22,657 bases of DNA from CAYVTZ01 sp964454685. Lineage in GTDB: Bacteria; Bacillota; Clostridia; Christensenellales; Christensenellaceae. This document shows positions 7,629 to 16,145 of the stretch, piece after piece. The stretch's first letter is position 1, and every line of letters begins with the position of its first letter. The notes beneath the pieces are model-generated. The model was not told the origin of the DNA and did no database searches. It worked only from the letters and a program-made list of their open reading frames with translations. The position numbers and the translations under genes are program-made. The DNA lies in assembly GCA_964454685.1 (NCBI GenBank), contig CAYVTZ010000042.1, positions 1-22,657 on the forward strand, given 5' to 3'.

Positions 7629-8921
7629 TCATTTTGCCGCGATGCTTTGATTAGCAGACCGCGGCTTTATCAAGCTCCCCACCAGCCCACCGGCCGCAGC
7701 AAACACGATCCATTGAAAGCCATATTCATAAAGCGGCATATATCGAAGCCATTCCTGCGGATAACCCTGCTTGTTCAGCTGCCCCAAAATCGTCGCCGCA
7801 AAGCAAAACAGCGCGGCAAATCGAATGATGTTATCGTTTCGGATCCATTGATTGGCAAAGGCAAAGAACACCATCGTCAGCATCACTGGATAAAGCACAT
7901 TCAAAATCGGAGTTGCAAAGTTGATGATAGCGGTCAGCCCCAGATTGGAAATCAAAATGCTTGCTGCCACAACCACGAGCACACCATATTTGTATGGAAT
8001 CTTCCCTTTGCTTGTTTGCTCAAAAAATGCGCTTACAGCCGCCGTCAGACCGATAGCGGTGGTCAGACAAGCGAGCAGCACGATGATTCCCAGGATAAAC
8101 ATCCCCAAATCGCCGGTCAAACTCTGGAAAATACGCGTTGTCAACGTCGCTTGATCGATGCTCGCGTCATAGGTGCCCGAAACCGTAGCTCCTAAATAGG
8201 TTAATCCACAGTAAACAATTCCAAGGCCGGCAGCAGCAACCAACGCAGATCGCATCACAATTTTTGTTTTCTCATTTGCTTTGTTGTATCCAAATCCGTC
8301 TACCGCAGAAATGATTACCACAATGAAAATCGCCACGCCCAGCGAATCCAATGTTTGGTATCCGGACATAATGCCTTCTTTGATTACATTATCCAGCTTT
8401 GGCGCAACCGGCGTTCCCAGCGGATTGACAATCCCCACAACAATCAAGCCTATCATCGCAGTCAAGAGCACAGGCGTTAAATATTTACCAATAATTTCTA
8501 CAACCTTGGAAGGCTTTATGGTAAGCAGAAAAACAATTCCAAAGAAAATGATAGAAAAGAGAAGCGGTGTGATAAAGCTTAATTGTGCAAACGGTCGAAT
8601 CGCCATTTCGTATGTTGTTGCTGATGTCCTCGGAATCGCAAGCAAAGGGCCCAGGCAAACCACAACCGCTAAGTTCAGCAGCATAGAAGGAATCCGCCCC
8701 AGCCGACAGGTAAGACCATGAAATGTGCCCCCGCGTTTTAAAACGGCAAAAATCACCACAATAGCCAATGCCACATCCGCCAGCATAAAGAAAATGTACC
8801 CTAAAAACCACTGGTCGCCGGCATTTAAACCTAAGTATGGTGGAAAAATCAGATTACCCGCACCAAAAAAGATTGAAAAAATCGCAAACCCTACAACAAT
8901 AATCACATTTTTTTCTTTCAT
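7629..8921 (-). CDS. brnQ: Branched-chain amino acid:cation symporter (LIVCS family)
   Basis: 430 residues, about 12 hydrophobic helices. The N-terminal family signature FFGAGNLIFPPYLG (about residues 18-31) and the GPLLAIPRTSATTYE block (about 90-105) identify BrnQ carriers, which import Leu, Ile and Val with Na+ (or H+). Length is normal for the family. The ATG at 8921 follows AAAGGGG by 8 bases. The gene appears monocistronic with a long untranslated region upstream. I looked for a T-box leader, common on such genes in Bacillota, and did not find the conserved AGGGTGG-type box. A Na+-coupled importer near a Na+-exporting decarboxylase operon would use the same ion gradient, but nothing shows shared regulation. 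Confidence 0.95.
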   Translation of the reverse strand: MKEKNVIIVVGFAIFSIFFGAGNLIFPPYLGLNAGDQWFLGYIFFMLADVALAIVVIFAVLKRGGTFHGLTCRLGRIPSMLLNLAVVVCLGPLLAIPRTSATTYEMAIRPFAQLSFITPLLFSIIFFGIVFLLTIKPSKVVEIIGKYLTPVLLTAMIGLIVVGIVNPLGTPVAPKLDNVIKEGIMSGYQTLDSLGVAIFIVVIISAVDGFGYNKANEKTKIVMRSALVAAAGLGIVYCGLTYLGATVSGTYDASIDQATLTTRIFQSLTGDLGMFILGIIVLLACLTTAIGLTAAVSAFFEQTSKGKIPYKYGVLVVVAASILISNLGLTAIINFATPILNVLYPVMLTMVFFAFANQWIRNDNIIRFAALFCFAATILGQLNKQGYPQEWLRYMPLYEYGFQWIVFAAAGGLVGSLIKPRSANQSIAAK

Positions 8922-8940
8922 AGACTTGCCCCTTTCCTGA

Positions 8941-9564
8941 TTCGAAATCCAAGCATATCAAAAGCTCCGCTTTACATCGTCATTTCACTAAGCACAATCC
9001 GCATTTGTGCGTTCCACAAAGCTGCGTCGGCTCCATTCCACGCTAAAATATAATATATAAACCAGCCATAACAGCGCGCCGCAAACAGCATCCGTTTTTT
9101 GCAAAACAGCCGCTATAACGCGCCTTAGCCGGTAATATCGAATGAATGGTCATGTTGCCGTTTTTTGCCTGCGTCGCCACCATGCTTTGGTTCGCGCCGC
9201 CCCAATGTTTGTTCATCGCAGGCATTGTCTTTATGTTTGAAAAACACCCGGAGATGTCGCTTTTTTATATGAATACGACACTATGTATCTATGATATATC
9301 TGCATGCGCCGGGAGAATCCTTATCCAAAACCGCAGCCGCTTCACGCTGACCCCCGATCTTCTACGGCTCTCCTTGTGCGTTTGTTATATTCATAATACC
9401 AGTTTAGTGGATCAACCGCAATCCATTCAAACCATTTTACTCATGTGCCCGTTGTGCAAACCTCATACGAAACCGCTCCGCCGCCGCTTGCCCTGTCTAC
9501 CGGGCGCTTACTCCGCCTTATCACTTCATACTTTACTCTTGCCTCTCGCAGAAAGATGTTCCAC
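8941..9564. other. Non-coding stretch upstream of brnQ
   Basis: About 620 bp with no gene I can support. Open frames here lack ribosome binding sites and recognisable protein character. On the minus strand an AT-rich block around 9048-9062 (TATATATTATATTTT) could hold a -10 for brnQ, with a weak TTGCGG upstream, leaving a ~110-base leader. No riboswitch was recognised. Confidence 0.4.
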
Positions 9565-9595
9565 AAAAAATACCCACACTCCGGTGTGGGTATTT
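9565..9595 (-). terminator. Strong rho-independent terminator of the peptidase operon
   Basis: ATACCCACAC-TCCG-GTGTGGGTAT (stem 9570-9579 with 9584-9593, extendable by two A-T pairs) is followed on the minus strand by TTTTTT. It lies 56 bases after the stop of the four-helix protein gene and closes the operon that runs down from the diguanylate cyclase/kinase/peptidase genes. Confidence 0.92.
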
Positions 9596-9650
9596 CTCTT
9601 GGCGCCGAAGCAACCGTTGGCAGTCGCCGTGGATTCTCAGCACTACTCCA

Positions 9651-10079
9651 TCAATCTTGCGGATGTTTTTTGGTCAGTATCGCGTAGATGACAAGAAGTA
9701 ACGAAGTTGCCGTAACAGCAACCATCGGGATCAAATTCGAAATCACCAGACGCCATTCGGAAACCATCGACAGCGTTATGATATTGGTGATCAGCGAATA
9801 AAGGCTGATCACCAGCGCAATGATGGAGCAAGCAATGCTGGCTTTCAGCTTGTTCATATATCCGAAAACCCCCGCTAAAATCAGCATCGCAGGAACCAAC
9901 AGCGCAATTACTAAAACGATCACGCCAATCCCGCTAATGCCCAGTCCGCCGCTTGTCAACAGTTGCGTCGCAACCGGAGCAAACGTAAACGCCCTGATCG
10001 CCATAAATGCACCTGCGAGGATGCTGATGACGCACAGCGTTTTGAATGAACGTGCATAACTCTTTTGAACCAATTCCAT
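9651..10079 (-). CDS. Small four-helix membrane protein of unknown function, paralogue of the gene at 21852-22226
   Basis: 142 residues, four hydrophobic helices at about 12-32, 50-73, 80-103 and 112-135, ending in the basic tail TKKHPQD. No named domain recognised. The central block GVFGYMNKLKASIA matches GIFGLLRKLKAAIA in the protein at 21852-22226, in the same place between helices 2 and 3, so the two are paralogues. Start ATG 10079 is preceded by AAGGAGA at 7 bases; the longer open frame to 10157 runs into the M13 gene. It lies 71 bp after the M13 peptidase and is the last gene before a strong terminator, so it is probably co-transcribed with the peptidase cassette. A role in membrane anchoring, sensing or peptide export is only a guess. 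Confidence 0.82.
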   Translation of the reverse strand: MELVQKSYARSFKTLCVISILAGAFMAIRAFTFAPVATQLLTSGGLGISGIGVIVLVIALLVPAMLILAGVFGYMNKLKASIACSIIALVISLYSLITNIITLSMVSEWRLVISNLIPMVAVTATSLLLVIYAILTKKHPQD

Positions 10080-10150
10080 AATAATCTCCTTTTCCAATCT
10101 GTGTTCTAAGAATAATATTTCTATCTGAGGGAATGTGTACGGCGCTCCCC

Positions 10151-12277
10151 TTACCACACTGCAAGCCGATCCTCCGGCGCAAGGTACATCCCGTCACCTT
10201 CCTTCACGCCAATCGTGTCATAAAACTCCTGAAATTGCTGCACCGTGATATTAACGCGCAAGTATTCCGGCGGATGCGGATCTATCGTCATGTTTTGCTC
10301 TGCAACCACGGGCAGTATTTTCACTTTTTCTACGTTTGCATAACTCTCAAAAAAAGTATCATAGTCAAAACCCTGCATGCCCTTTGCAATTTCCAGCATG
10401 CAGGACATAGCGCCAAGATCAGCGACAGCTTCACCGAGGGTCATGTCGCCATTTACCAACGTGCCGGGAACCCCTTCAAATTGACTAAAATATTCCGAAA
10501 CTTTTGCAGTACGCTCATCAAATGTAGCTTGATCTTCTTTTGTCCACCAGTTGCTCATGTTACCATCTTTGTCATATTTACCGCCTCTTGGATCAAAAGC
10601 GTGTGTAATTTCGTGCGCGATTACCGTGCCAATCGCCCCCATGTTTTCTTCCAGAGACCGCTCCTTATTGTAAAAATCACCTGTCAAAATGCCGGCATAA
10701 ACCTCAATCGAGTTATCAGCGAGCGAATAGGAAGCATTCGCAATCTGCGGCGCAGTCGTCCATAAGTCCTTATCCAGCACGGAAGCTGTTTTTTGAACCG
10801 TTTTTTTTCTCTCATATGCGTCTACTGCAATGACATCATCTAAAATGCTGTTCCCCTCATCCAGGTTCAGCTCAGTATACGCATAGGGAGCCCAATCATC
10901 AGGATATGCGATCTTCAGTCTTAGCGCATCTAGTTTTTCAATCGCCTTAGCTTTGGTTGTATCGCTCATCCAATCAACATTGTTCAAACGATTGCGGTAT
11001 ACCGCAACAATTTCCTGCGCCATTTTTGTGATATCCGTTTTTGTTTCGGGAGATACATAGTTTTCCACGTACATTTTCCCAACTGCCATATCAAGGTAGT
11101 CGTTTGTTTTCTCAAAGGCAAGGCCTTCCAAATTTGATTTCATTTCGCTGTCTGCCAAAATGCTCTGTCTTTGATCGTAGAGATCCAGCGCTTGCTGATC
11201 GAGGTACAAAAGAGAATCATCAATGACACGATACAGCAGCATTGCCTTAAATCCTTCCAAATTTTCTTCGGTGTACAGCTCGTTCATGTTGGCAAGCCAT
11301 TCGGGTTCCGTGCTGATAAAGCGATCCATGCCCAAGTCCGCATACGGTTTTAAGAATGCTGCAATCGGAAAGACTTTGTTCTGTTCCTTTATTTCCTCTA
11401 AGGACATGGGATGATAGGTAGTCGTTACAAAGTCAGATGCATATTGCTCCGCAACGCTGGCTGATTTCGCCTGTACTTTTCCTTCCATTTCAAACAGTTG
11501 GTCTGCTATGGTTGCCGCCTCTTCCTTGGTGTAGCCTGCGCGCTCCAACATTGTGGTAAATACCAAGGTAATTGCTTTCTTATTCACTTCGCCGCCCGGG
11601 GTCAGCGCGCGATACTCCCCTGCATCCCCCAGGGAGCTGTCCGGTGCTTGAATTTGAACGGCGTAACGGTCGCTCTCCTTCATGTCTGCTTGCACATCAA
11701 AAAATACCGGGGGAGTCGATATCTTATACTCCCAATCGGTTGTGTAATAGTCCGTAAGTTCTTCTATGCTTGAAATCTCGCGGATCGCGCTAATCTGGGG
11801 CATAATAGGCTCTATCCCCAGCCTGTTGCGTCTTTCCATATCCATAAAATCTTGATAGAATTTTTGCACCAGCTTCGCCTCATGACTGGTTTGTGATTCA
11901 TCCGCAATCAAAGACAACACCTGCTGTTGTGTTTCCTCTTCGATTTCTGAAATAGCATTTATCTTGGATTGCCCCGCGGAAAATTTTGCAGTGGAAAACC
12001 ACTCTTGATTAACTGCCACCGTATAATCATCCTGAGGCAAAACAGACATGTCGGCAGTGACATTACCTTCAAGGTCTGCATTGATCCATTTTTGATTGGC
12101 TTGCTGCGTCGTTGTCGTGCTCGGCTGCTCCGATACTTTTGCGGCGGATTGCTCCGGTGCCGCACTGGCTTGAGGTGCATTGGTAGGCGATGCAGCGCTT
12201 TGCGGTGTGCCGCACGCTGTCAAAAGCAGGCATCCTGCCAAAACGATCGCTACAATTATAATTCCCGTTTTTTTCAT
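10151..12277 (-). CDS. pepO: M13-family zinc metallopeptidase, lipoprotein (PepO/neprilysin-like), copy 1
   Basis: 708 residues. The N-terminus is a lipoprotein signal peptide (MKKTGIIIVAIVLAGCLLLTAC) with lipobox LTAC, Cys22; LAGC with Cys16 also fits the lipobox rule. A Ser/Ala/Pro/Gln-rich linker runs to about residue 60. The catalytic half has NASY (Asn514), the zinc motif HEITH (His555-His559), and GEAVADLG with third ligand Glu616 and Asp620. The C-terminal block HPPEYLRVN and the final VW are typical of M13 enzymes, which cleave short peptides on the cell surface. Start ATG 12277 follows AGGAGG by 10 bases; an ATG at 12283 is out of frame and stops at once. It is the third gene of an M13-M29-M13 lipoprotein cassette. 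Substrate unknown. Confidence 0.96.
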   Translation of the reverse strand: MKKTGIIIVAIVLAGCLLLTACGTPQSAASPTNAPQASAAPEQSAAKVSEQPSTTTTQQANQKWINADLEGNVTADMSVLPQDDYTVAVNQEWFSTAKFSAGQSKINAISEIEEETQQQVLSLIADESQTSHEAKLVQKFYQDFMDMERRNRLGIEPIMPQISAIREISSIEELTDYYTTDWEYKISTPPVFFDVQADMKESDRYAVQIQAPDSSLGDAGEYRALTPGGEVNKKAITLVFTTMLERAGYTKEEAATIADQLFEMEGKVQAKSASVAEQYASDFVTTTYHPMSLEEIKEQNKVFPIAAFLKPYADLGMDRFISTEPEWLANMNELYTEENLEGFKAMLLYRVIDDSLLYLDQQALDLYDQRQSILADSEMKSNLEGLAFEKTNDYLDMAVGKMYVENYVSPETKTDITKMAQEIVAVYRNRLNNVDWMSDTTKAKAIEKLDALRLKIAYPDDWAPYAYTELNLDEGNSILDDVIAVDAYERKKTVQKTASVLDKDLWTTAPQIANASYSLADNSIEVYAGILTGDFYNKERSLEENMGAIGTVIAHEITHAFDPRGGKYDKDGNMSNWWTKEDQATFDERTAKVSEYFSQFEGVPGTLVNGDMTLGEAVADLGAMSCMLEIAKGMQGFDYDTFFESYANVEKVKILPVVAEQNMTIDPHPPEYLRVNITVQQFQEFYDTIGVKEGDGMYLAPEDRLAVW

Positions 12278-12351
12278 CCCATTCTTACCTCCTAGCAAAC
12301 GCGCCAATCATATGCCCATTTATGACGCGGTACTTTATTTTATCATGCGAA

Positions 12352-12369
12352 GCGTCGGGAATGCGACGC
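12352..12369. repeat. Intergenic hairpin between the M29 and M13 genes
   Basis: GCGTCG (12352-12357), loop GGAATG and CGACGC (12364-12369) form a perfect 6-bp stem. It lacks a T-run on either strand, so it is probably a processing or stability hairpin inside the transcript rather than a terminator. Confidence 0.4.
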
Positions 12370-12407
12370 CCCTCAAATAGATCGCACAGCTCCGACCTTT
12401 TGGTCTG

Positions 12408-13874
12408 TTAAAAATTCCACAATCCGTTTTTAATCAAGTCCACTCGGCTACCATCTTGCAGCGTTGCCGTAACGGTTAAATCTTCGCTGCCGATGGTAAT
12501 ATCCATGTGGAACTCCGCTTCGTTGACGTCCTTGTCAATTTCTGCCCCCGGCTTTAGATTATAGTCCACCAAAGCAGCTCCGAGCGCAATATGCGCGCCT
12601 GAATTTTCGTCAATCAACATATGATAATATACTCTCCCTGACTGGAAAACAGGCGTATCCTTTGATACCAGCGCGGCCTCGCCTAAATAGACCTCTTCTT
12701 CAGACAAATCAAACAGCATACGAAACGCATCTATCCCTGAGCTGGCCGAGGCATCCACAAGCCTTCCGTCTTGAAAGGTCATTTTGAGATCTTCCACCAG
12801 TTCTCCCTGCATTTGAACGGGGCGTGTCGCGGTTACCGTTCCGTTCGCTCCATATTTGGCAGGCATAGAAAAGATTTCTTCTGTCGGAATGTTTGGCTCA
12901 AAAATCATCCCTTGACTGTTTTTTACTGCTCCGCCTGCAAACATGTGATTTGGGTGCAGTGGCACACGCAAATCCGCCGTTTTTGATTGATAATGGAGCT
13001 CCACCACGCCCAGTGCATTTACTTTCTGCGCCAAAACCCCTAATTGTTTGTCATGTTCAGCAAATCCGCCTTCCGTGCCGGTTCGCGCAAAATCCAAGAA
13101 GTCGTCCAGCATTTTGTTATAGGCGGCTTCCTCGTTTAATTCAGGATAGACTTTTTGCGCCCAACTTTTCGTCGGATATGGCGCCATCACCCAAGGTACC
13201 TTTGGTACGCTTGACATTGTCTGGTCATTGTCTGCATTTTCCGGCAGCATATTATGTTCCTGCATAAAGGCTTGTCCTTCTTGTTTCTGTTGCGAGCGGA
13301 AGTTCATATATTTTTCTGTGGTTGGCTCGTCAATACCAAAATCTAAGCTTGTGATGCGAATATTTTTATAGTGTTCCGGCATCGTGCGCTGCATATACGT
13401 TGCAAGCGCTTCGTTGTAATAATAGCCTTTGTATTCTGTGTCTGTCAGATATTTGGCTTGCAGCATCTTTAAGTTATCGTCACTAAACCGAATCTCTACG
13501 CCGACTGCGCCCATTTCGTAGCATTTTTTTGCTACCAAGTGCGCAAATTCGGCCGTTAAAACGCTTGACTGAATCAAAATTCTGTCACCCGTTTGCGTGT
13601 CAACTGCCTTAGCAACAACCCCGGCATATTCATCTACCCTTGCGGCGCGGGCTTCGACTGCTTTTGCCGCAGAATCTTCTTGTATCGCAGGCTCTGCGGA
13701 CGGACTCCCGCCCGCCGAAGCCTCGGCTTCTGGAATGTTTGTCTCTTTCAAAGCCTCTGACGCTGTGGATTTCGTCGCCGCAGGAGCCTCCGCAGCCTTC
13801 AAAGGCTGCGCGCAGCCTGCGAATATCGCCACAGCAAATAGGACAGCCAGCGCAATCAAAATAGTTTTCTTCAT
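12408..13874 (-). CDS. M29-family aminopeptidase (AmpS/AmpT-like) with lipoprotein signal
   Basis: 488 residues. Residues 1-21 form a lipoprotein signal ending in the lipobox FAGC (Cys21). Residues about 24-75 are a low-complexity Ala/Glu/Ser/Pro linker. From about residue 78 an M29 peptidase follows: GVVAKAVDTQTGDRILIQSS and KKCYEMGAVGVEI, then the metal-site motifs NIPTEEIFSMP (Glu333), YLGEAALV (Glu399), DENSGAHIALG (His428) and EAEFHMDITIG (His456, Asp458). All expected dinuclear-metal ligands are present, so activity is likely. M29 enzymes release N-terminal residues from peptides and are normally cytosolic without a signal peptide; surface anchoring is therefore odd. AGGAGG lies 6 bases before ATG 13874. 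It sits 42 bp after one M13 gene and 130 bp before the other. Confidence 0.93.
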   Translation of the reverse strand: MKKTILIALAVLFAVAIFAGCAQPLKAAEAPAATKSTASEALKETNIPEAEASAGGSPSAEPAIQEDSAAKAVEARAARVDEYAGVVAKAVDTQTGDRILIQSSVLTAEFAHLVAKKCYEMGAVGVEIRFSDDNLKMLQAKYLTDTEYKGYYYNEALATYMQRTMPEHYKNIRITSLDFGIDEPTTEKYMNFRSQQKQEGQAFMQEHNMLPENADNDQTMSSVPKVPWVMAPYPTKSWAQKVYPELNEEAAYNKMLDDFLDFARTGTEGGFAEHDKQLGVLAQKVNALGVVELHYQSKTADLRVPLHPNHMFAGGAVKNSQGMIFEPNIPTEEIFSMPAKYGANGTVTATRPVQMQGELVEDLKMTFQDGRLVDASASSGIDAFRMLFDLSEEEVYLGEAALVSKDTPVFQSGRVYYHMLIDENSGAHIALGAALVDYNLKPGAEIDKDVNEAEFHMDITIGSEDLTVTATLQDGSRVDLIKNGLWNF

Positions 13875-13916
13875 AATTTCCTCCTGTTTAATGTATTGGT
13901 CTTCATAATGTTTGCC

Positions 13917-16049
13917 TCACCAAACCGCGAGTCGTTCTTCCGGTGCAAGATACATCCCGTCGCCTTCTTTCACGCCTACCGCCTCATAGAATTCGGGGAA
14001 TTGCTGTAAAATTGCATTGACGCGTAAGTAAGCCGGAGGATGCGCGTCAATGCCGGTTGCTTGCCCTTGCTCAGCAACCATGGGCAGTATCAGCCTTTTA
14101 GAGATAGCCGGACAACTTTCAAAAAACTGATTGTAGTTAAATCCTTCGATCCCTTTTGCAATTTCCAGCATACAGGATACGCCTCCAAGATCGGCAACGG
14201 ATTCCCCAATGGTGAATTTGCCGTCTACCTTAACGCCGGGCACCAGTTCGAACCGGCTGAAATACTGTGCAACCTGATCGGTTCGTTCAGAAAAAGCTGC
14301 TTGATCTTCTTCCGTCCACCATTTGTTTCGATTCCCGTCTTTATCGTACCGGCTCCCGATTGGGTCAAACGCATGGGTAATTTCATGAGCGATGGTGATG
14401 CCAATCCCTCCCAGGTTTTCTTCCAAAGACCGCTCTTTATTATAAAAATCGCCCGTCAAAATGCCTGCGTAAACCTCAATCGAGTTTGTGGAAGGCATAT
14501 AACTGGCGTTTACCACCTGCGGTGCAGTTGACCATAATGCTTTATCCACTTTGCCGACCACTTTCTTTGCATTCTTGATGGCATTATATGCACGGATGGC
14601 TACATAGTCTTCCCAAACACCGTTTTCTTCGTCCAAGCTCAACTCCGTATATAAATATGGGGTCCAATCATCGGGGTATGCAATTTTCAGTTTCAGCGCA
14701 TCCAATTTTTCCAATGCCTTTGCTTTGGTTTCGTCCGCCATCCAGTCTGCGTTGTTCAATCGACCACGAAACACCTCAACAATTTCTTGAACCAGTTTTG
14801 TGATGTCATTTTTGGTTTCAGACGATACGTAATTTTCAACATACATTTTCCCAACTGCCATACCAAGGTCAGTGTTCAAATTCTTATAAGCAACATCCGC
14901 AACATTAAATTTGATTTCACTGCCCACCAGCATACTTTGCTTTTTGGCAGCAAGGTCAAGGGCTTGCTGATCCAGATACATGAGAGAATTGTCAAGCACC
15001 TGATACAACAAAAGCGCTTTCAGCCCTTCCAGGTTTTCCTCGGTATACAATTCATTCATGTGTGTCAGCCATTCGGGATCAAAAATGCTGAAGCGCTCAA
15101 CCCCCGCATCCGTATAGAGCTTTAGCATGCCGGCCAAAGGAAATTCCGGACTAACTTTTTCCAAATCTCCAGCGGGAACGTCGATGACGTCGGACGCTGT
15201 ATCACCAGAATTAGATGGGTCAGCATCACTCTGGAGCGCTAAAATGATTTTTTCTTCCATTTCAAACATCTGCTCTGCTGTTTTTGCAGCGTCCGCCTTG
15301 GAATAGCCCACTTTTTCGAGCATCGTTGTAAAAACCATGGTTGCCGCTTGTTTTTGCAGCGCGCCACCCTCGGTCAGTGTTTTGTATTCCGACGGGTCTC
15401 CGAGCAAAAAAGCAGGCATGCAAATTTGGACGTCATATCGTTGGCTGTCACTGGAGTCAGGCGGCGTTAAAATGAGCATCGGAAAATAAGACATTTTGCT
15501 TGCCACGTCAGTGGTATAGTATTCTGTAAGCTCTTTTATACTTGAAATATCTTGTATTTTTTTTATTTGAGGCATAATGGGTTCTACGCCTCGCTTGTTG
15601 CGCGTTTCCATATCTATCGAATCGTTATAATATTTTTGCACAAGATTTGCCTCATGACCGGTTTGAGATTCATCCTCAATCACAGCCAACACTTGCTTTT
15701 GTATTTCCATCGCGTTTAATGTGCCGCCGTTGATCTGCGGCTCCCCCTCAGGAAGTTCTGCGGTAGCTAACCAGTCTTGCAGGACAGCAGTATAATAATC
15801 ATCTTTTTTTTCCACAGTCATGTCTGCCGTCACATTGCCCACAAGGTCGGCATTGATCCATTTTTGATCGGCTTCCTGCGTCGGTGTTGCGCTCGGCGGA
15901 TCTTCTACTGTTGCGCCGGATTGCTCCGGTGCTGCGCTGGCTTGCGGCACATTGCTAGGTAATTCAGCGCTTTGCGGCACGCCGCATGCTGTCAAAAGCA
16001 GGCAGGCTGCCAGTACAAATAAAATGATGGTGGTTGCTGTTTTTTTCAT
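13917..16049 (-). CDS. pepO: M13-family zinc metallopeptidase, lipoprotein (PepO/neprilysin-like), copy 2
   Basis: 710 residues, a close paralogue of the enzyme at 10151-12277. The signal peptide has the lipobox LTAC (a second, LAAC, lies six residues earlier), then VPQSAELPS and a Thr/Pro/Glu-rich linker. The catalytic residues fall at the same numbers as in copy 1: His555 and His559 in HEITH, Glu616 and Asp620 in GESVADLG; NASY, HPPAYLRVN and the final VW are also kept. Start ATG 16049 follows GAGGAGA at about 6 bases; the longer frame to 16097 lacks a ribosome site. It is first of the three peptidase genes, 96 bp after the kinase gene. The two copies diverge mainly in the N-terminal half, so they may cut different peptides. 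Confidence 0.96.
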   Translation of the reverse strand: MKKTATTIILFVLAACLLLTACGVPQSAELPSNVPQASAAPEQSGATVEDPPSATPTQEADQKWINADLVGNVTADMTVEKKDDYYTAVLQDWLATAELPEGEPQINGGTLNAMEIQKQVLAVIEDESQTGHEANLVQKYYNDSIDMETRNKRGVEPIMPQIKKIQDISSIKELTEYYTTDVASKMSYFPMLILTPPDSSDSQRYDVQICMPAFLLGDPSEYKTLTEGGALQKQAATMVFTTMLEKVGYSKADAAKTAEQMFEMEEKIILALQSDADPSNSGDTASDVIDVPAGDLEKVSPEFPLAGMLKLYTDAGVERFSIFDPEWLTHMNELYTEENLEGLKALLLYQVLDNSLMYLDQQALDLAAKKQSMLVGSEIKFNVADVAYKNLNTDLGMAVGKMYVENYVSSETKNDITKLVQEIVEVFRGRLNNADWMADETKAKALEKLDALKLKIAYPDDWTPYLYTELSLDEENGVWEDYVAIRAYNAIKNAKKVVGKVDKALWSTAPQVVNASYMPSTNSIEVYAGILTGDFYNKERSLEENLGGIGITIAHEITHAFDPIGSRYDKDGNRNKWWTEEDQAAFSERTDQVAQYFSRFELVPGVKVDGKFTIGESVADLGGVSCMLEIAKGIEGFNYNQFFESCPAISKRLILPMVAEQGQATGIDAHPPAYLRVNAILQQFPEFYEAVGVKEGDGMYLAPEERLAVW

Positions 16050-16110
16050 TCTTTCTCCTCTCGCTCTCGGCGTATAAAATATAAAATTCATTTTCATTCT
16101 GTTCTATTCG

Positions 16111-16123
16111 GCATCAGTGATGC
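16111..16123. promoter_or_regulatory. 13-bp perfect palindrome ahead of the peptidase cassette, candidate operator
   Basis: GCATCA-G-TGATGC lies in the 96-bp gap between the kinase gene and the first M13 gene. AT-rich sequence with possible -10 elements (TATATT, TTTATA on the minus strand) follows, but no good -35 was found. It is a candidate regulator site for internal expression of the peptidase genes. Confidence 0.35.
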
Positions 16124-16145
16124 ACCGACGAATCGAAAATGCTGA

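Noticed and set aside
9043..9225. 60-codon minus-strand frame in the brnQ upstream region
   Set aside because: No ribosome binding site, no recognisable protein character, and it lies where a brnQ leader is expected.
8941..9564. T-box or other amino-acid riboswitch ahead of brnQ
   Set aside because: No AGGGTGG-type T-box core and no attenuator hairpin on the minus strand near brnQ; the only strong hairpin is the terminator of the neighbouring operon.
9146..9691. 181-codon plus-strand frame
   Set aside because: It runs across a strong terminator and into the minus-strand four-helix gene, and its composition is not protein-like.
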